From Planctomycetota bacterium (GTDB taxonomy: Bacteria > Planctomycetota > Planctomycetia > Planctomycetales > Planctomycetaceae), in contig JAPOLP010000082.1 in NCBI GenBank assembly GCA_029977045.1, positions 1-12,551 of the forward strand: a stretch of 12,551 nucleotides of DNA, given 5' to 3'. Of this stretch, positions 1 through 6,775 are shown piece by piece. Both the position numbers and the translations under genes were made by a program. The notes below the pieces were generated by a model. It ran no database searches, was not told the origin of the DNA, and was given only the letters and a program-made list of their open reading frames with translations. Each line of letters begins with the position of its first letter. Position 1 is the stretch's first letter.

Positions 1-1111
1 AAGCTGCGTCAGACTGGCTGACCTCCCCGCCGAATCCAGCAGAAGCACCAGCACTCCCATACCCCCCAAACGGTTGTTCGGGTACCCAGCGGATTCCTGC
101 CCCACCTGGCGTCAGCGCCAGATCTGCGCCGTTCTTCGGTGGTCCGATTAATGAATTCTCTGGTGAGTTGACGCTCGCGATCAGAGAAGTGAGCAGTGAG
201 GCAACAAGTTCGTTCTCGCGTTCCGCCCGCTCACTCAACCGCTTCTCGATGACACCGAGACGTTCCCGCAGTCGCGAAATCTCATCGACCTGCTGCTTGT
301 GCCGGACCTGTAGCCCGCGCCGAACCTCGTGCTCCAGTGCCTTCCGGGCCTGAATGACCTGAGGATGACGATCTCCGAACCTGGTCAACTTCTCGTGAAG
401 ATCAAGCACGAGGACCCAGACCCGCTCTCGCTGGAACTGAGCGCCCTCAAATTCAGTGAACCCACTCTGGTCGAATGCCGCGAACCGGTCAGCTTCGTCC
501 ATCATCGCTGCGGGTTGCCCGCCCGTCTTCAGCCTTGTCTGGAAATCAAAAAGATCACCCGCTTCCTCTGTGTCTGGTCGGTCAAGTGCTGGGACAGTTT
601 GTTCCGCGCCCGCGCCCTGTCCATTCGCCAGTTCCCTGACTGGTGCTTCGCGCTCGTCCGGTTCGACTGGCGTCGGGTCTGCAACAGGATTCGGTACCTC
701 AGATGTCTCTAGCGGCAACGCATCGACCTCAGGATCCTCGGGCTCCTGAAACACTCGCCCGCCATCATCAAGTGATCCCCATTCGGAAGGAGGCTGCAAT
801 GCCCCTGCGGCGAAAGGATCCGCAGGCAGTTCGACGGCGCGACCGACCGTTGCTTCGTCGTCTGCTGATTCGACGTCGACAGCAGCAAGCAGTTCTGCGG
901 CATCGGCTTCCATGAACGCGTCGGTTTCGACATCGACGGTCGAGCTGAAAGCGATGTTTTCATGCGCGAAACCGCGTGGCTGGCCAACTTCAACAATTCC
1001 GACGTGGATTCCGAAGGACTCAAGTCCGACCAGAATTCCGTAGCCACATACGACGAACAGCGTTCCGAAAACGGCCAGCTTCTTCGTTCCAGAGATAAAC
1101 AGCTTTTTCAT
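1..1111 (-). CDS. Membrane-anchored coiled-coil protein of unknown function (C-terminus beyond left edge)
   Basis: The frame is open from an ATG at 1111 to the window edge, giving 370 codons without a stop; the end of the gene is not visible. Residues 1-10 are short and basic (MKKLFISGTK), residues 11-30 form one hydrophobic membrane segment, and the rest should lie outside the cytoplasm. Residues about 50-190 are acidic and Pro-rich and probably disordered. Residues about 225-312 are charged and heptad-like, a likely coiled coil, and include HPQVIQARKALEHEV. Residues about 335-370 turn Gly/Ala/Ser-rich. The start lies 3 nt after the kinase stop (TAA-GTG-ATG), and GAGGA at 1123-1119 is a well placed ribosome binding site, so it is probably translationally coupled to the kinase. 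I do not recognise a family. From context I infer a partner or output of the sigma/kinase cassette. The GTG at 1114 is a possible alternative start. Confidence 0.8.
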   Translation of the reverse strand, partial: MKKLFISGTKKLAVFGTLFVVCGYGILVGLESFGIHVGIVEVGQPRGFAHENIAFSSTVDVETDAFMEADAAELLAAVDVESADDEATVGRAVELPADPFAAGALQPPSEWGSLDDGGRVFQEPEDPEVDALPLETSEVPNPVADPTPVEPDEREAPVRELANGQGAGAEQTVPALDRPDTEEAGDLFDFQTRLKTGGQPAAMMDEADRFAAFDQSGFTEFEGAQFQRERVWVLVLDLHEKLTRFGDRHPQVIQARKALEHEVRRGLQVRHKQQVDEISRLRERLGVIEKRLSERAERENELVASLLTSLIASVNSPENSLIGPPKNGADLALTPGGAGIRWVPEQPFGGYGSAGASAGFGGEVSQSDAA

Positions 1112-1114
1112 CAC

Positions 1115-2737
1115 TTAATCCTCGCTGATCGATTGCGGGACGGTGGGTGGTGGAGATGGTTGGTGATCTGCCGGCAGAGAGATCGTCGGGAACAGCGGCG
1201 GTCCGGAGGGTACCGGACGCACTTCAGCATCGAGTGAGTCGATTGCGGATCCGACCGAGAACAACTCGGCTTCAAGCTTTGACTCTTCAGCGAACGGGTC
1301 GGACACCGACAGATTGAAAGGAGTCGGAACTGCACCAGCAGCGAGCGTGGCGGGCTCATCCATGACTGCTTCCGGAGCTGCAGCGCCGTCTTCGCTGACG
1401 ATCACTTCAGACGCGGCGTTGAACTCCGGGCTCGTGGCCGGGCCATTCGACAATGAGGGTTCGGAATCGTCTGCCACGTCCGGATTCGGCCAGTTCAGAA
1501 TCACTGCCGTCACGGCCAAAGCCGCCGCAACAACACCAGTCGCCCATCGTCGCAGCGGACGCCTGCGTTTCTGTGACCTTAAAACAGCCGGAAGTGGCGA
1601 GACTGTCGGCTGCTGCACGTGAGCCAGGCAGTCTTCGAGCAGCTCCGCGAGGTCGCCTGCGGATTCAAACCGGGCGCCAGGCAACTTTGCGTGCAGCCGG
1701 GCGACGACGACGCACAGCCATTCGGGAACGGACGGGTTGACCTCCCGCAGACTTCGCGGCTCAGTTTCGACGATCCGGTTCAGCAGGCCCATTGTGGTTT
1801 CCGCTCGGAATGGCGGCCGGCCTGCGGCCATCGTGTAGAGCACGCTGCCGAGGCTGAACAGGTCCGAGCGATGGTCGATCGAATCACCGCGAGCCTGCTC
1901 GGGTGACATGAACTGCGGCGTGCCTGCGATAACTCCGCTGCGAGTCATACTGGCATCGTCGACCGCTCGCGCGAGACCGAAGTCGGTCAGCATGACTCGC
2001 TCGACTCCGCGTTCGAGCAGGATGTTTCCCGGCTTGATGTCCCGATGCACGAGCCCCTGGTCGTGCGCCGCCTGCAGTCCTCGCGCTGCCTGGCTGCCAA
2101 TTCGCAGAATCTCTTCGAGCGACAATGAGCCTTCGCGAGCGATGCGCTCCTGCAGTGACTCGCCTGTGACCAACGGCATAACGAGGTATGGCAACCGTCC
2201 CGACGCATCGACCGAGTGGATTGCCAGAACGTGCGGATGAACAACCGCAGCAGCAGCCTGAGCCTCTCGGGCGAATCGTTTTCGCGCAGCGGCACTTGTC
2301 GCGTAGTGCGGAGCAAGCACCTTGACGGCAACGAAGCGGTTGAGTTCGCGGTCGTAGCCTTTGAGCACGACACCCATCCCGCCGCAGCCGATTGGTTCGA
2401 TAATGTCGTACCCGCCGAGACTGCCGAGCATCGCCGGGCTGTCGGATGCTTCCAGAAAGTCGAGCGGAATGTCGCCGACGGTCGATTCGACACTCGACAG
2501 CGGACTGCTCGGGATCAGCACGCTCGATGGCTGCTCGTTGCGAGAGGCGTCCGGCTGCAGCAGGTCACTGGCGTCCTGCCACCACGACGCATTGGCTGCA
2601 AGGCCTTCGAGTGCCTCGCAGCACGAGTGGCAGTCGTCGAGATGCATCTCAACGAGCGACTGCTCATCCGCCGACAACTGCCCGGCCAGCAGTTGCTGCA
2701 GCTTCGAGTGATCGCAGGAGGAAACTTGAGTTGGCAT
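1115..2737 (-). CDS. Membrane Ser/Thr protein kinase with N-terminal zinc-finger (anti-sigma-like) segment
   Basis: This is a Hanks-type kinase. Numbering is from a TTG at 2749 (544 aa); I prefer the ATG at 2737 (540 aa), since neither start has a clear ribosome binding site. Residues 12-44 hold Cys12, His36, Cys40 and Cys43, spaced like the H-x3-C-x2-C of zf-HC2/ZAS anti-sigma domains. The kinase domain spans about 113-375: Gly-rich loop GCGGMGVV (121-128), Lys143, Glu162, catalytic HRDIKPGN (235-242), DFG (256-258) and SPE (282-284). All catalytic residues are present, so it should be active. A membrane segment at about 402-420 follows a basic stop-transfer stretch, and a Pro/acidic region of about 120 residues would lie outside the cytoplasm. 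The gene follows the ECF sigma gene by about 58 nt. I infer that it senses an envelope signal and controls that sigma factor by binding, phosphorylation or both. Confidence 0.93.
   Translation of the reverse strand: MPTQVSSCDHSKLQQLLAGQLSADEQSLVEMHLDDCHSCCEALEGLAANASWWQDASDLLQPDASRNEQPSSVLIPSSPLSSVESTVGDIPLDFLEASDSPAMLGSLGGYDIIEPIGCGGMGVVLKGYDRELNRFVAVKVLAPHYATSAAARKRFAREAQAAAAVVHPHVLAIHSVDASGRLPYLVMPLVTGESLQERIAREGSLSLEEILRIGSQAARGLQAAHDQGLVHRDIKPGNILLERGVERVMLTDFGLARAVDDASMTRSGVIAGTPQFMSPEQARGDSIDHRSDLFSLGSVLYTMAAGRPPFRAETTMGLLNRIVETEPRSLREVNPSVPEWLCVVVARLHAKLPGARFESAGDLAELLEDCLAHVQQPTVSPLPAVLRSQKRRRPLRRWATGVVAAALAVTAVILNWPNPDVADDSEPSLSNGPATSPEFNAASEVIVSEDGAAAPEAVMDEPATLAAGAVPTPFNLSVSDPFAEESKLEAELFSVGSAIDSLDAEVRPVPSGPPLFPTISLPADHQPSPPPTVPQSISED
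1119..1123 (-). promoter_or_regulatory. Ribosome binding site of the coiled-coil protein gene
   Basis: GAGGA lies 7 nt before the ATG at 1111 and inside the end of the kinase frame. It is one of the clearer Shine-Dalgarno sequences in the window. It supports the ATG start and translational coupling to the upstream kinase gene. Confidence 0.55.
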
Positions 2738-2795
2738 TGGTTCGGACAATCTGACGGCGAATCTGAGGTTTGAAATGACGAGGCCGAACCGTGCC

Positions 2796-3392
2796 TCACT
2801 CGCGCTGCCGTTGCTCGATCACTTCCCGCAAGCGATTCATCACGCGGCTTCGCGCGACGTAGATCGCTCCGCGGGACATTTCGAGTTCGCTGGCAGCCAT
2901 TTCGACGGACTGCCCGTCAACGCAGGTCGTCCAGAACGCCGACCAGGTTGATGGTTGAAACTCATGCTGGATTCGGTCGGCGGCCCATTGAAAGACCTGC
3001 CGCCGATATTCGAGATCGAACAGCGCCGTCGTTCCGCAGCTTGGATCGGGTTGCTGTTCGAGCAATCGTTGGAAGTCGCTGTCACCCGAACCGCGAGGAT
3101 GCCGGGCTTCGCGTTTGAGAAGATTCACCGTCAGGTTGCGTGTGATCGTCGACAGCCAGCCGCGAAAGGTCCCTCGCTCGGCTGCCGGTTCCCAGCGTTC
3201 GACGGCCCCGGCAACAGAGATCAGAACGTCCTGCACGAGTTCCCGCACGTCGGCATTCTGTAGTCCCTTGCGCCGACCGAGCCGCCCGATCAGCGGTTCA
3301 TAGACTTCGAGAAACTCGGCCCACGCCTGCTCGTCCTGCGGATTCCGCAGGCGGAGAATCAGGCTCGGTCGTGTTTCCGGCGTCACAGGCAC
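2796..3392 (-). CDS. ECF-type RNA polymerase sigma factor
   Basis: A sigma-70 family ECF factor of 198 aa with only the sigma2 and sigma4 domains, a normal ECF length. Sigma2 covers about residues 10-100, with DVRELVQDVLISV and GTFRGWLSTITRNL typical of core-binding and -10-recognition helices. Sigma4 covers about 145-190, with a helix-turn-helix around GQSVEMAASELEMSRGAIYVARSRV. The opening TPETRPSLILRLRNPQDEQAW resembles planctomycete ECF factors. The frame stays open to a TTG at 3431, but I chose the GTG at 3392 because AAGGA sits 8 nt upstream; a GTG at 3386 is also possible. It is the first gene of the leftward cassette with the zinc-finger kinase and coiled-coil membrane protein, a gene order known for planctomycete kinase-linked ECF groups. 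Its regulon is unknown. Confidence 0.92.
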   Translation of the reverse strand: MPVTPETRPSLILRLRNPQDEQAWAEFLEVYEPLIGRLGRRKGLQNADVRELVQDVLISVAGAVERWEPAAERGTFRGWLSTITRNLTVNLLKREARHPRGSGDSDFQRLLEQQPDPSCGTTALFDLEYRRQVFQWAADRIQHEFQPSTWSAFWTTCVDGQSVEMAASELEMSRGAIYVARSRVMNRLREVIEQRQRE

Positions 3393-3400
3393 TCGCGGAT

Positions 3401-3405
3401 TCCTT
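3401..3405 (-). promoter_or_regulatory. Ribosome binding site that fixes the sigma factor start
   Basis: AAGGA lies 8 nt before the GTG at 3392. No comparable sequence precedes the TTG at 3431, so the longer frame is less likely to be the real start. Confidence 0.5.
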
Positions 3406-3431
3406 CGCGGGACGGGGCAGAGATAACACAA

Positions 3432-3609
3432 CCGGCAGCGATACGATCTTACAGCGTTTTTCCAGAAATCTCGAAAACCTTTGGATTCGCAGGCTGTCCG
3501 TCGGCGATCCGTGACTTGACCGACTCCCCGCTTCGCGGCACGCTCGGACCTGCGTTACGGCAGGAACCGCCGAGGCAGATCGATCAACGACAGGCTGGTC
3601 AAACCCAAA
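3432..3609. promoter_or_regulatory. Divergent intergenic region between sigma cassette and glycosyltransferase
   Basis: This 178-bp gap must carry promoters for both directions. For the leftward cassette the best -10 candidate is TAAGAT (3451-3446), about 54 nt before the GTG at 3392, with a weak -35 TCGAGA 17 bp further upstream. No convincing ECF-type GGAAC/CGT pair is visible, so autoregulation by the neighbouring sigma factor is not supported. For the rightward gene TTGACC occurs at 3516-3521 but has no good -10 partner. Two small hairpins occur: CCGC-TTC-GCGG at 3528-3538 and CCTGC-N6-GCAGG at 3549-3564. Confidence 0.3.
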
Positions 3610-4914
3610 ATGCACATCGCGATTGTGACTGCTGGTGGCGCGGGAATGTTCTGCGGGTCGTGCATGCACGACAACACGTGGGCTCGCGCGCTTCGCGATG
3701 CTGGTCACGACGTCACTCTCATTCCGACCTACACACCAATCCGCGTCGACGAGGAAAACCTCAGCTCGCAGCGGGTCTTTTTCGGCGGCATCAATGTCTA
3801 TCTCGAATACCGCTCACGACTGTGGCGCCGCCTGCCGCGATGGATGACCCGCTGGGTCGATCATCCGCGGCTGATTTCGCTGGCAACCCGTTTTGCGGTC
3901 AGCAACGACGCCAGTGATCTCGGTGACCTGACACTGGCAATGCTCGACGGCGAATCCGGCCCGCAGGCTCAGGACGTCGAGGAACTCGCTGCCTTTATCG
4001 GTCGGGACCTGAAGCCCGACGTCGTGTGTTTCAGCAACGCCCTGCTTGCCGGCGCAGTCCGACGATTACGCGATGAGTTCGGCGGCCCGATTCTCTGTGT
4101 GCTGCAGGGCGACGACATTTTCATCGAGAGCCTGCCGCCCGCGTTCCGCTCAAGCGTCATCGCGAAACTGACCGAACGGGCATCCGATTTCGACGGCTTC
4201 ATCGTTCACAGCAACTACTACCGCGACCACATGGCGACGCTACTCTCACTGCCACACGAGAAGTTTCGATCGATCCCGCTGGGCATCGACTTCGACGGCC
4301 ACTCTGGCCAACCACGCGAGACCGCCTCGACACCGTTCCGTATCGGCTACTTCGCCCGGGTGTGTCCGGAGAAGGGCCTGCACGTTCTCGTCGACGCCGT
4401 CAAAGAGCTTCTCCGCCAGCGTCCTGAGCTGAACGTCGAACTGGTCGCTGGCGGATTCCTCGGACCACGCGACGTCGGCTACTTCGATCAAATTCAGCGC
4501 GATGCCGCTTCGCTGGGTGACGCTTTCTACTGGGCCGGCAGCCCGCCGGATCACACCAGCAAAGTCGACCTGCTGCGTTCGTTTGACGTCCTGTGCGTGC
4601 CGACCGTCTATCGCGAACCAAAGGGACTCTACGCGCTCGAGGCGATGGCCAACGGGGTCCCTGTCGTTCTCCCATCCCACGGAGCCTTTCCACAAATGAT
4701 CGCGGCCATCGGCGGAGGCCTGCTGTTCGATCCCGGAAAGCCATCCGATCTGACCACCCTGCTGGGCCGACTGATTGATGAGCCGCAGACCCGTGCCGAT
4801 CTGGCCTGCCAGGCCCATACTGGCGTCAGAAACGCATTCAGCCTGTCGGCGATGACTGAGCAGACTCTGCGGATCTTCCGGGATTTCCAGAACAACCGGA
4901 CCGGCGAATCGTGA
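3610..4914 (+). CDS. GT4-family glycosyltransferase
   Basis: A 434-aa GT-B fold glycosyltransferase. The N-terminal Rossmann half (about 1-235) begins MHIAIVTAGGAGMFCGSCMHDN and contains LQGDDIF (165-171) and a typical VHSNYYRD switch (199-206). The C-terminal nucleotide-sugar half starts at PFRIGYFARVCPEKGL (242-257) and carries the E-x7-E signature of GT4 enzymes, Glu336 and Glu344, within REPKGLYALEAMANGVPVV. It should transfer a sugar from an activated donor to an envelope glycan or lipid in the cytoplasm; donor and acceptor cannot be told. There is no signal peptide. Cys15, Cys18 and His20 near the donor/acceptor cleft are unusual for GT4 in general but fit a family I associate with planctomycetes. 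No clear ribosome binding site precedes the ATG. The gene is divergent from the sigma cassette and appears monocistronic. Confidence 0.92.
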   Translation: MHIAIVTAGGAGMFCGSCMHDNTWARALRDAGHDVTLIPTYTPIRVDEENLSSQRVFFGGINVYLEYRSRLWRRLPRWMTRWVDHPRLISLATRFAVSNDASDLGDLTLAMLDGESGPQAQDVEELAAFIGRDLKPDVVCFSNALLAGAVRRLRDEFGGPILCVLQGDDIFIESLPPAFRSSVIAKLTERASDFDGFIVHSNYYRDHMATLLSLPHEKFRSIPLGIDFDGHSGQPRETASTPFRIGYFARVCPEKGLHVLVDAVKELLRQRPELNVELVAGGFLGPRDVGYFDQIQRDAASLGDAFYWAGSPPDHTSKVDLLRSFDVLCVPTVYREPKGLYALEAMANGVPVVLPSHGAFPQMIAAIGGGLLFDPGKPSDLTTLLGRLIDEPQTRADLACQAHTGVRNAFSLSAMTEQTLRIFRDFQNNRTGES

Positions 4915-4926
4915 AGAGGAATGCCA

Positions 4927-4983
4927 ATGAAACTGCTTGAAGCACCTGAAAGGCACTGGTACTTTCTTCCGCGAGGCGGTTGA
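4927..4983 (+). CDS. Possible 18-aa micro-ORF downstream of the glycosyltransferase
   Basis: ATG at 4927 opens MKLLEAPERHWYFLPRGG and ends in TGA. AGAGGA at 4915-4920 is a good ribosome binding site 6 nt upstream, better than those of most large genes here. An in-frame ATG at 4921 would add two residues but abuts the AGAGGA. The stop is followed at once by a short GAAGC/GCTTC hairpin. The peptide is not low complexity, but it is too short for any family call and could be chance. If real, it would be translated from the glycosyltransferase transcript. Confidence 0.2.
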   Translation: MKLLEAPERHWYFLPRGG

Positions 4984-5186
4984 AGCTGAGGCTTCGCCGT
5001 CTTCCATTTCTGGACGTTCCGTCATCTCCGCAGCGACACCTTCTTCGCTTTCTCCCATCTACCTTGTCGCTGTTCATGACCACTTCCATCCAATCCGATC
5101 ACTCCGTCCTTTCCCGATGATCCATCAGACGGCCTCCGTTCAGATGTGCTCAGGACCTCGGACTGTCTCCGCAGTGGTATTTCCGT

Positions 5187-5216
5187 GCGGAAGGGAGTAC
5201 GTTTTTCCGCTCTTTT
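5187..5216 (+). terminator. Candidate rho-independent terminator or attenuator hairpin
   Basis: GCGGAA (5187-5192) pairs with TTCCGC (5205-5210), extendable by two G-T pairs, and is followed by TCTTTT. It lies about 270 nt after the glycosyltransferase stop and about 140 nt before the secreted-protein start. It could end the glycosyltransferase transcript or sit in the leader of the next gene. An overlapping pair, GGAAGGG (5189-5195) with CCCTTCC (5219-5225), would exclude it. Stem length is modest. Confidence 0.35.
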
Positions 5217-5342
5217 GACCCTTCCTACGACCGCGTGATCATTCGACCGTCTCGAACGGCGAGTCCCAGCGTAGCTGGCCCAACAGCCTGCGTCCCATGG
5301 ACTCCGCGTCGAGACCCCGTCTTGTAATCCACGACGTTGACT

Positions 5343-5347
5343 GAGGA
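5343..5347 (+). promoter_or_regulatory. Ribosome binding site for the secreted protein (supports GTG start)
   Basis: GAGGA lies 8 nt before the GTG at 5356. The alternative ATG at 5392 has no such sequence before it, so the GTG start is favoured. Confidence 0.5.
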
Positions 5348-5355
5348 CATAATTC

Positions 5356-6660
5356 GTGCGACGCATCACCCGGCAACTGCACCAGTTCCGCATGGATGGC
5401 TTCAGGTTCTGGTTTGCTGCTCTGCTGTCTCTGACTGCCGTGCTGGCAACGGTCGGCTCGGTCAAAGCTCAGGGTCAGGGGAATGCTCCGGCAAAACGAG
5501 AGGCACCGAAAGAACTTCAGATCGAGAACGAGCTGATCACGGAAGATGAGGCGACGGACTGGCGCAAGAAGGAGCGGAACAACTTCAGCAAGGCCCTCAA
5601 TGAGGGCAAGGTGAACAACACCACGAAGCCCAAAGTTGCCTACGGTATCCGCATCCTTGTACATGAACTCTCGCTGAAATCACGCCGCGATTCGATTTCC
5701 GAAGTTCGCAAGAAAATCGTTCGCGACACTGACCCACCGGCCAAAGGTCAGCAAATGCGTGAACTCGTCATGTCGGAGATCGTGAATCGAGCCGAGGAAC
5801 TGCTCGCCGGCAACCTCCACGTCCGCATGCAGGCCGTCCTGCTGATCAGTGAGCTGAATATCGACCCGGGGCAGTTCCCGCGGAAACCGCCAATTGCTTA
5901 CGTTCAGGGGGTCTCAGTCCTGATCGACGTGATTGATCCGCCGGCGGGGGCGATCGACCAGCCACAGGCAGTTCGCGTTCTGGCAGCCCGTGGTATCGCG
6001 AGACTGCTGCAGGAAGGACGCCAGACACTTCCGGCAAATCAGAAACTGACACCAGAGATTGCGGCACGTTTGCTCTCAGCGCTCAAGCAGCAGAAGCATC
6101 CGTGGTACACGCGAGTCCTGATGGATGCCCTTGTTGAGACCGCAGTGACAGTCGTTGCCGAAGGCGACAACGCTCCGCGGCCTCTCATCGTGGAAACACT
6201 GGCGCAATTCCTCGTGGATACCCGGCAGCCTTACGACGTTCGAACTCATGCCATGTACTGCCTGGGACGAGCGCCAATGCCCGGCGGCATCAACTCCGCA
6301 CCAATCGCCTGGGCGGCGTCGCAGCTCGCGGCCCAAATCGCGACAGACATCAACCAAGGGAAAATCAACGGCAACCAGGGATTCTTTCTGCTGCAGTCGA
6401 TGTACTACGGCTACAAACCTAAGAACGCCGACGAGATGACGACCGATGGCCGCTCGAAAGCCGGCCTGACGAATTCTCTGGCGGGACAGCCAATCCAGGC
6501 GGCTTATCGAGACTTCCTTGTTCTGTTCAATGGCGTGCTCAAGCTGGTCGCCGATGACAGTCGAATCATCGCAGCTCCTCAGGCGATCCAGACACTGCGG
6601 CAGGCACAGAAGCCAGCCAACATGGCGGTCACTGCTGGAGGGCCTCCGATCGCGCCATAG
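5356..6660 (+). CDS. Secreted helical (HEAT-like) protein of unknown function, ending at an in-frame TAG
   Basis: A 434-aa protein that I do not recognise. It has a basic n-region, a hydrophobic stretch at about 17-36 and a signal-peptidase-I-like site VKA|QG (36-40), so it is probably exported. No lipobox cysteine is present. Residues about 40-90 are charged. From about 95 to 415 the sequence is helical with repeated leucine/alanine patterns such as VRMQAVLLISELNI, AVRVLAARGIARLLQE and YDVRTHAMYCLGRAP, suggesting an alpha-solenoid (HEAT/ARM-like) fold used for protein binding. No catalytic motif is visible. The GTG start is favoured by GAGGA at 5343-5347; an ATG at 5392 would still leave a usable signal peptide. 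The end is odd: after GGPPIAP-TAG the frame continues 16 Pro/Asn/Gly-rich codons to a TGA at 6709-6711. It is flanked by long gaps and so is probably transcribed alone. Confidence 0.82.
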   Translation: MRRITRQLHQFRMDGFRFWFAALLSLTAVLATVGSVKAQGQGNAPAKREAPKELQIENELITEDEATDWRKKERNNFSKALNEGKVNNTTKPKVAYGIRILVHELSLKSRRDSISEVRKKIVRDTDPPAKGQQMRELVMSEIVNRAEELLAGNLHVRMQAVLLISELNIDPGQFPRKPPIAYVQGVSVLIDVIDPPAGAIDQPQAVRVLAARGIARLLQEGRQTLPANQKLTPEIAARLLSALKQQKHPWYTRVLMDALVETAVTVVAEGDNAPRPLIVETLAQFLVDTRQPYDVRTHAMYCLGRAPMPGGINSAPIAWAASQLAAQIATDINQGKINGNQGFFLLQSMYYGYKPKNADEMTTDGRSKAGLTNSLAGQPIQAAYRDFLVLFNGVLKLVADDSRIIAAPQAIQTLRQAQKPANMAVTAGGPPIAP

Positions 6661-6711
6661 CAGAATCCACCGAATCCGGGCGGAAATGCGCAGAACCCTC
6701 CCGGAAACTGA
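6658..6711 (+). other. In-frame TAG plus 16-codon continuation (possible readthrough extension)
   Basis: The TAG at 6658-6660 is followed in the same frame by QNPPNPGGNAQNPPGN and TGA (6709-6711). The Pro/Asn/Gly-rich, internally repetitive composition continues the GGPPIAP before the stop and looks like the tail of the same protein. One base change, CAG to TAG, would explain the stop. It could be a recent nonsense mutation near the end of the gene, programmed readthrough or a recoded amber codon. Confidence 0.5.
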
Positions 6712-6741
6712 TGGAGTAACACCTGACTCGCCAGAGCTTGA

Positions 6742-6769
6742 TTGACCGGTTTTTGAGCCCTGGTAGAAT
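6742..6769 (+). promoter_or_regulatory. Sigma70-type promoter upstream of tatC
   Basis: TTGACC (6742-6747) and TAGAAT (6764-6769) are separated by 16 bp, each matching the housekeeping consensus at 5 of 6 positions. It is the best promoter-like pair in the window. Transcription would start near 6776 and leave a 5' leader of about 230 nt before tatC. Confidence 0.55.
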
Positions 6770-6775
6770 CGTTTT

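Larger units (their letters stand above)
4915..5355. other. 441-bp intergenic region: possible micro-ORF and hairpins, no recognisable gene
   Basis: No recognisable protein is encoded here. The contents are: a possible 18-codon ORF right after the glycosyltransferase stop (4927-4983); a small hairpin GAAGC-TGAG-GCTTC (4982-4995); competing inverted repeats at 5187-5225, one terminator-like; a hairpin CCAGC-GTA-GCTGG (5266-5278); and the ribosome binding site of the next gene (5343-5347). Longer open frames on both strands have low-complexity Ser/Arg/Pro translations and look accidental. A promoter for the 5356 gene is expected here; TTGACC (5215-5220) has no good -10, and CATAAT (5348-5353) overlaps the start region, so neither is convincing. 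Confidence 0.5.

Noticed and set aside
1..180. Frameshift at the G-run near 61-67 of the left-edge gene
   Set aside because: Counting the six C residues at 62-67 keeps the frame open to the edge (PFGGYGSAGASAGFGGEVS), so no frameshift is needed.
2216..2773. 185-aa plus-strand frame opposite the kinase
   Set aside because: Antisense to the zinc-finger and kinase N-lobe coding sequence, whose motifs are unambiguous.
3432..3470. ECF-type autoregulatory promoter before the sigma factor gene
   Set aside because: GGAAAAA and CGTAT occur but only about 10 bp apart, too close for an ECF -35/-10 pair.
4246..5058. 270-aa open frame on the minus strand opposite the glycosyltransferase
   Set aside because: Most of it is antisense to a well supported GT4 gene, and the translation has no recognisable motif; it is typical of mirror frames in GC-rich coding DNA.
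4937..5218. 93-aa plus-strand frame in the intergenic region
   Set aside because: TTG start without a ribosome binding site, Ser/Pro-rich accidental composition and no motif. It also spans the terminator-like inverted repeats.
5022..5465. 147-aa minus-strand frame
   Set aside because: Arg/Ser-rich low-complexity translation that overlaps the signal-peptide region of the secreted protein; no initiation signals.
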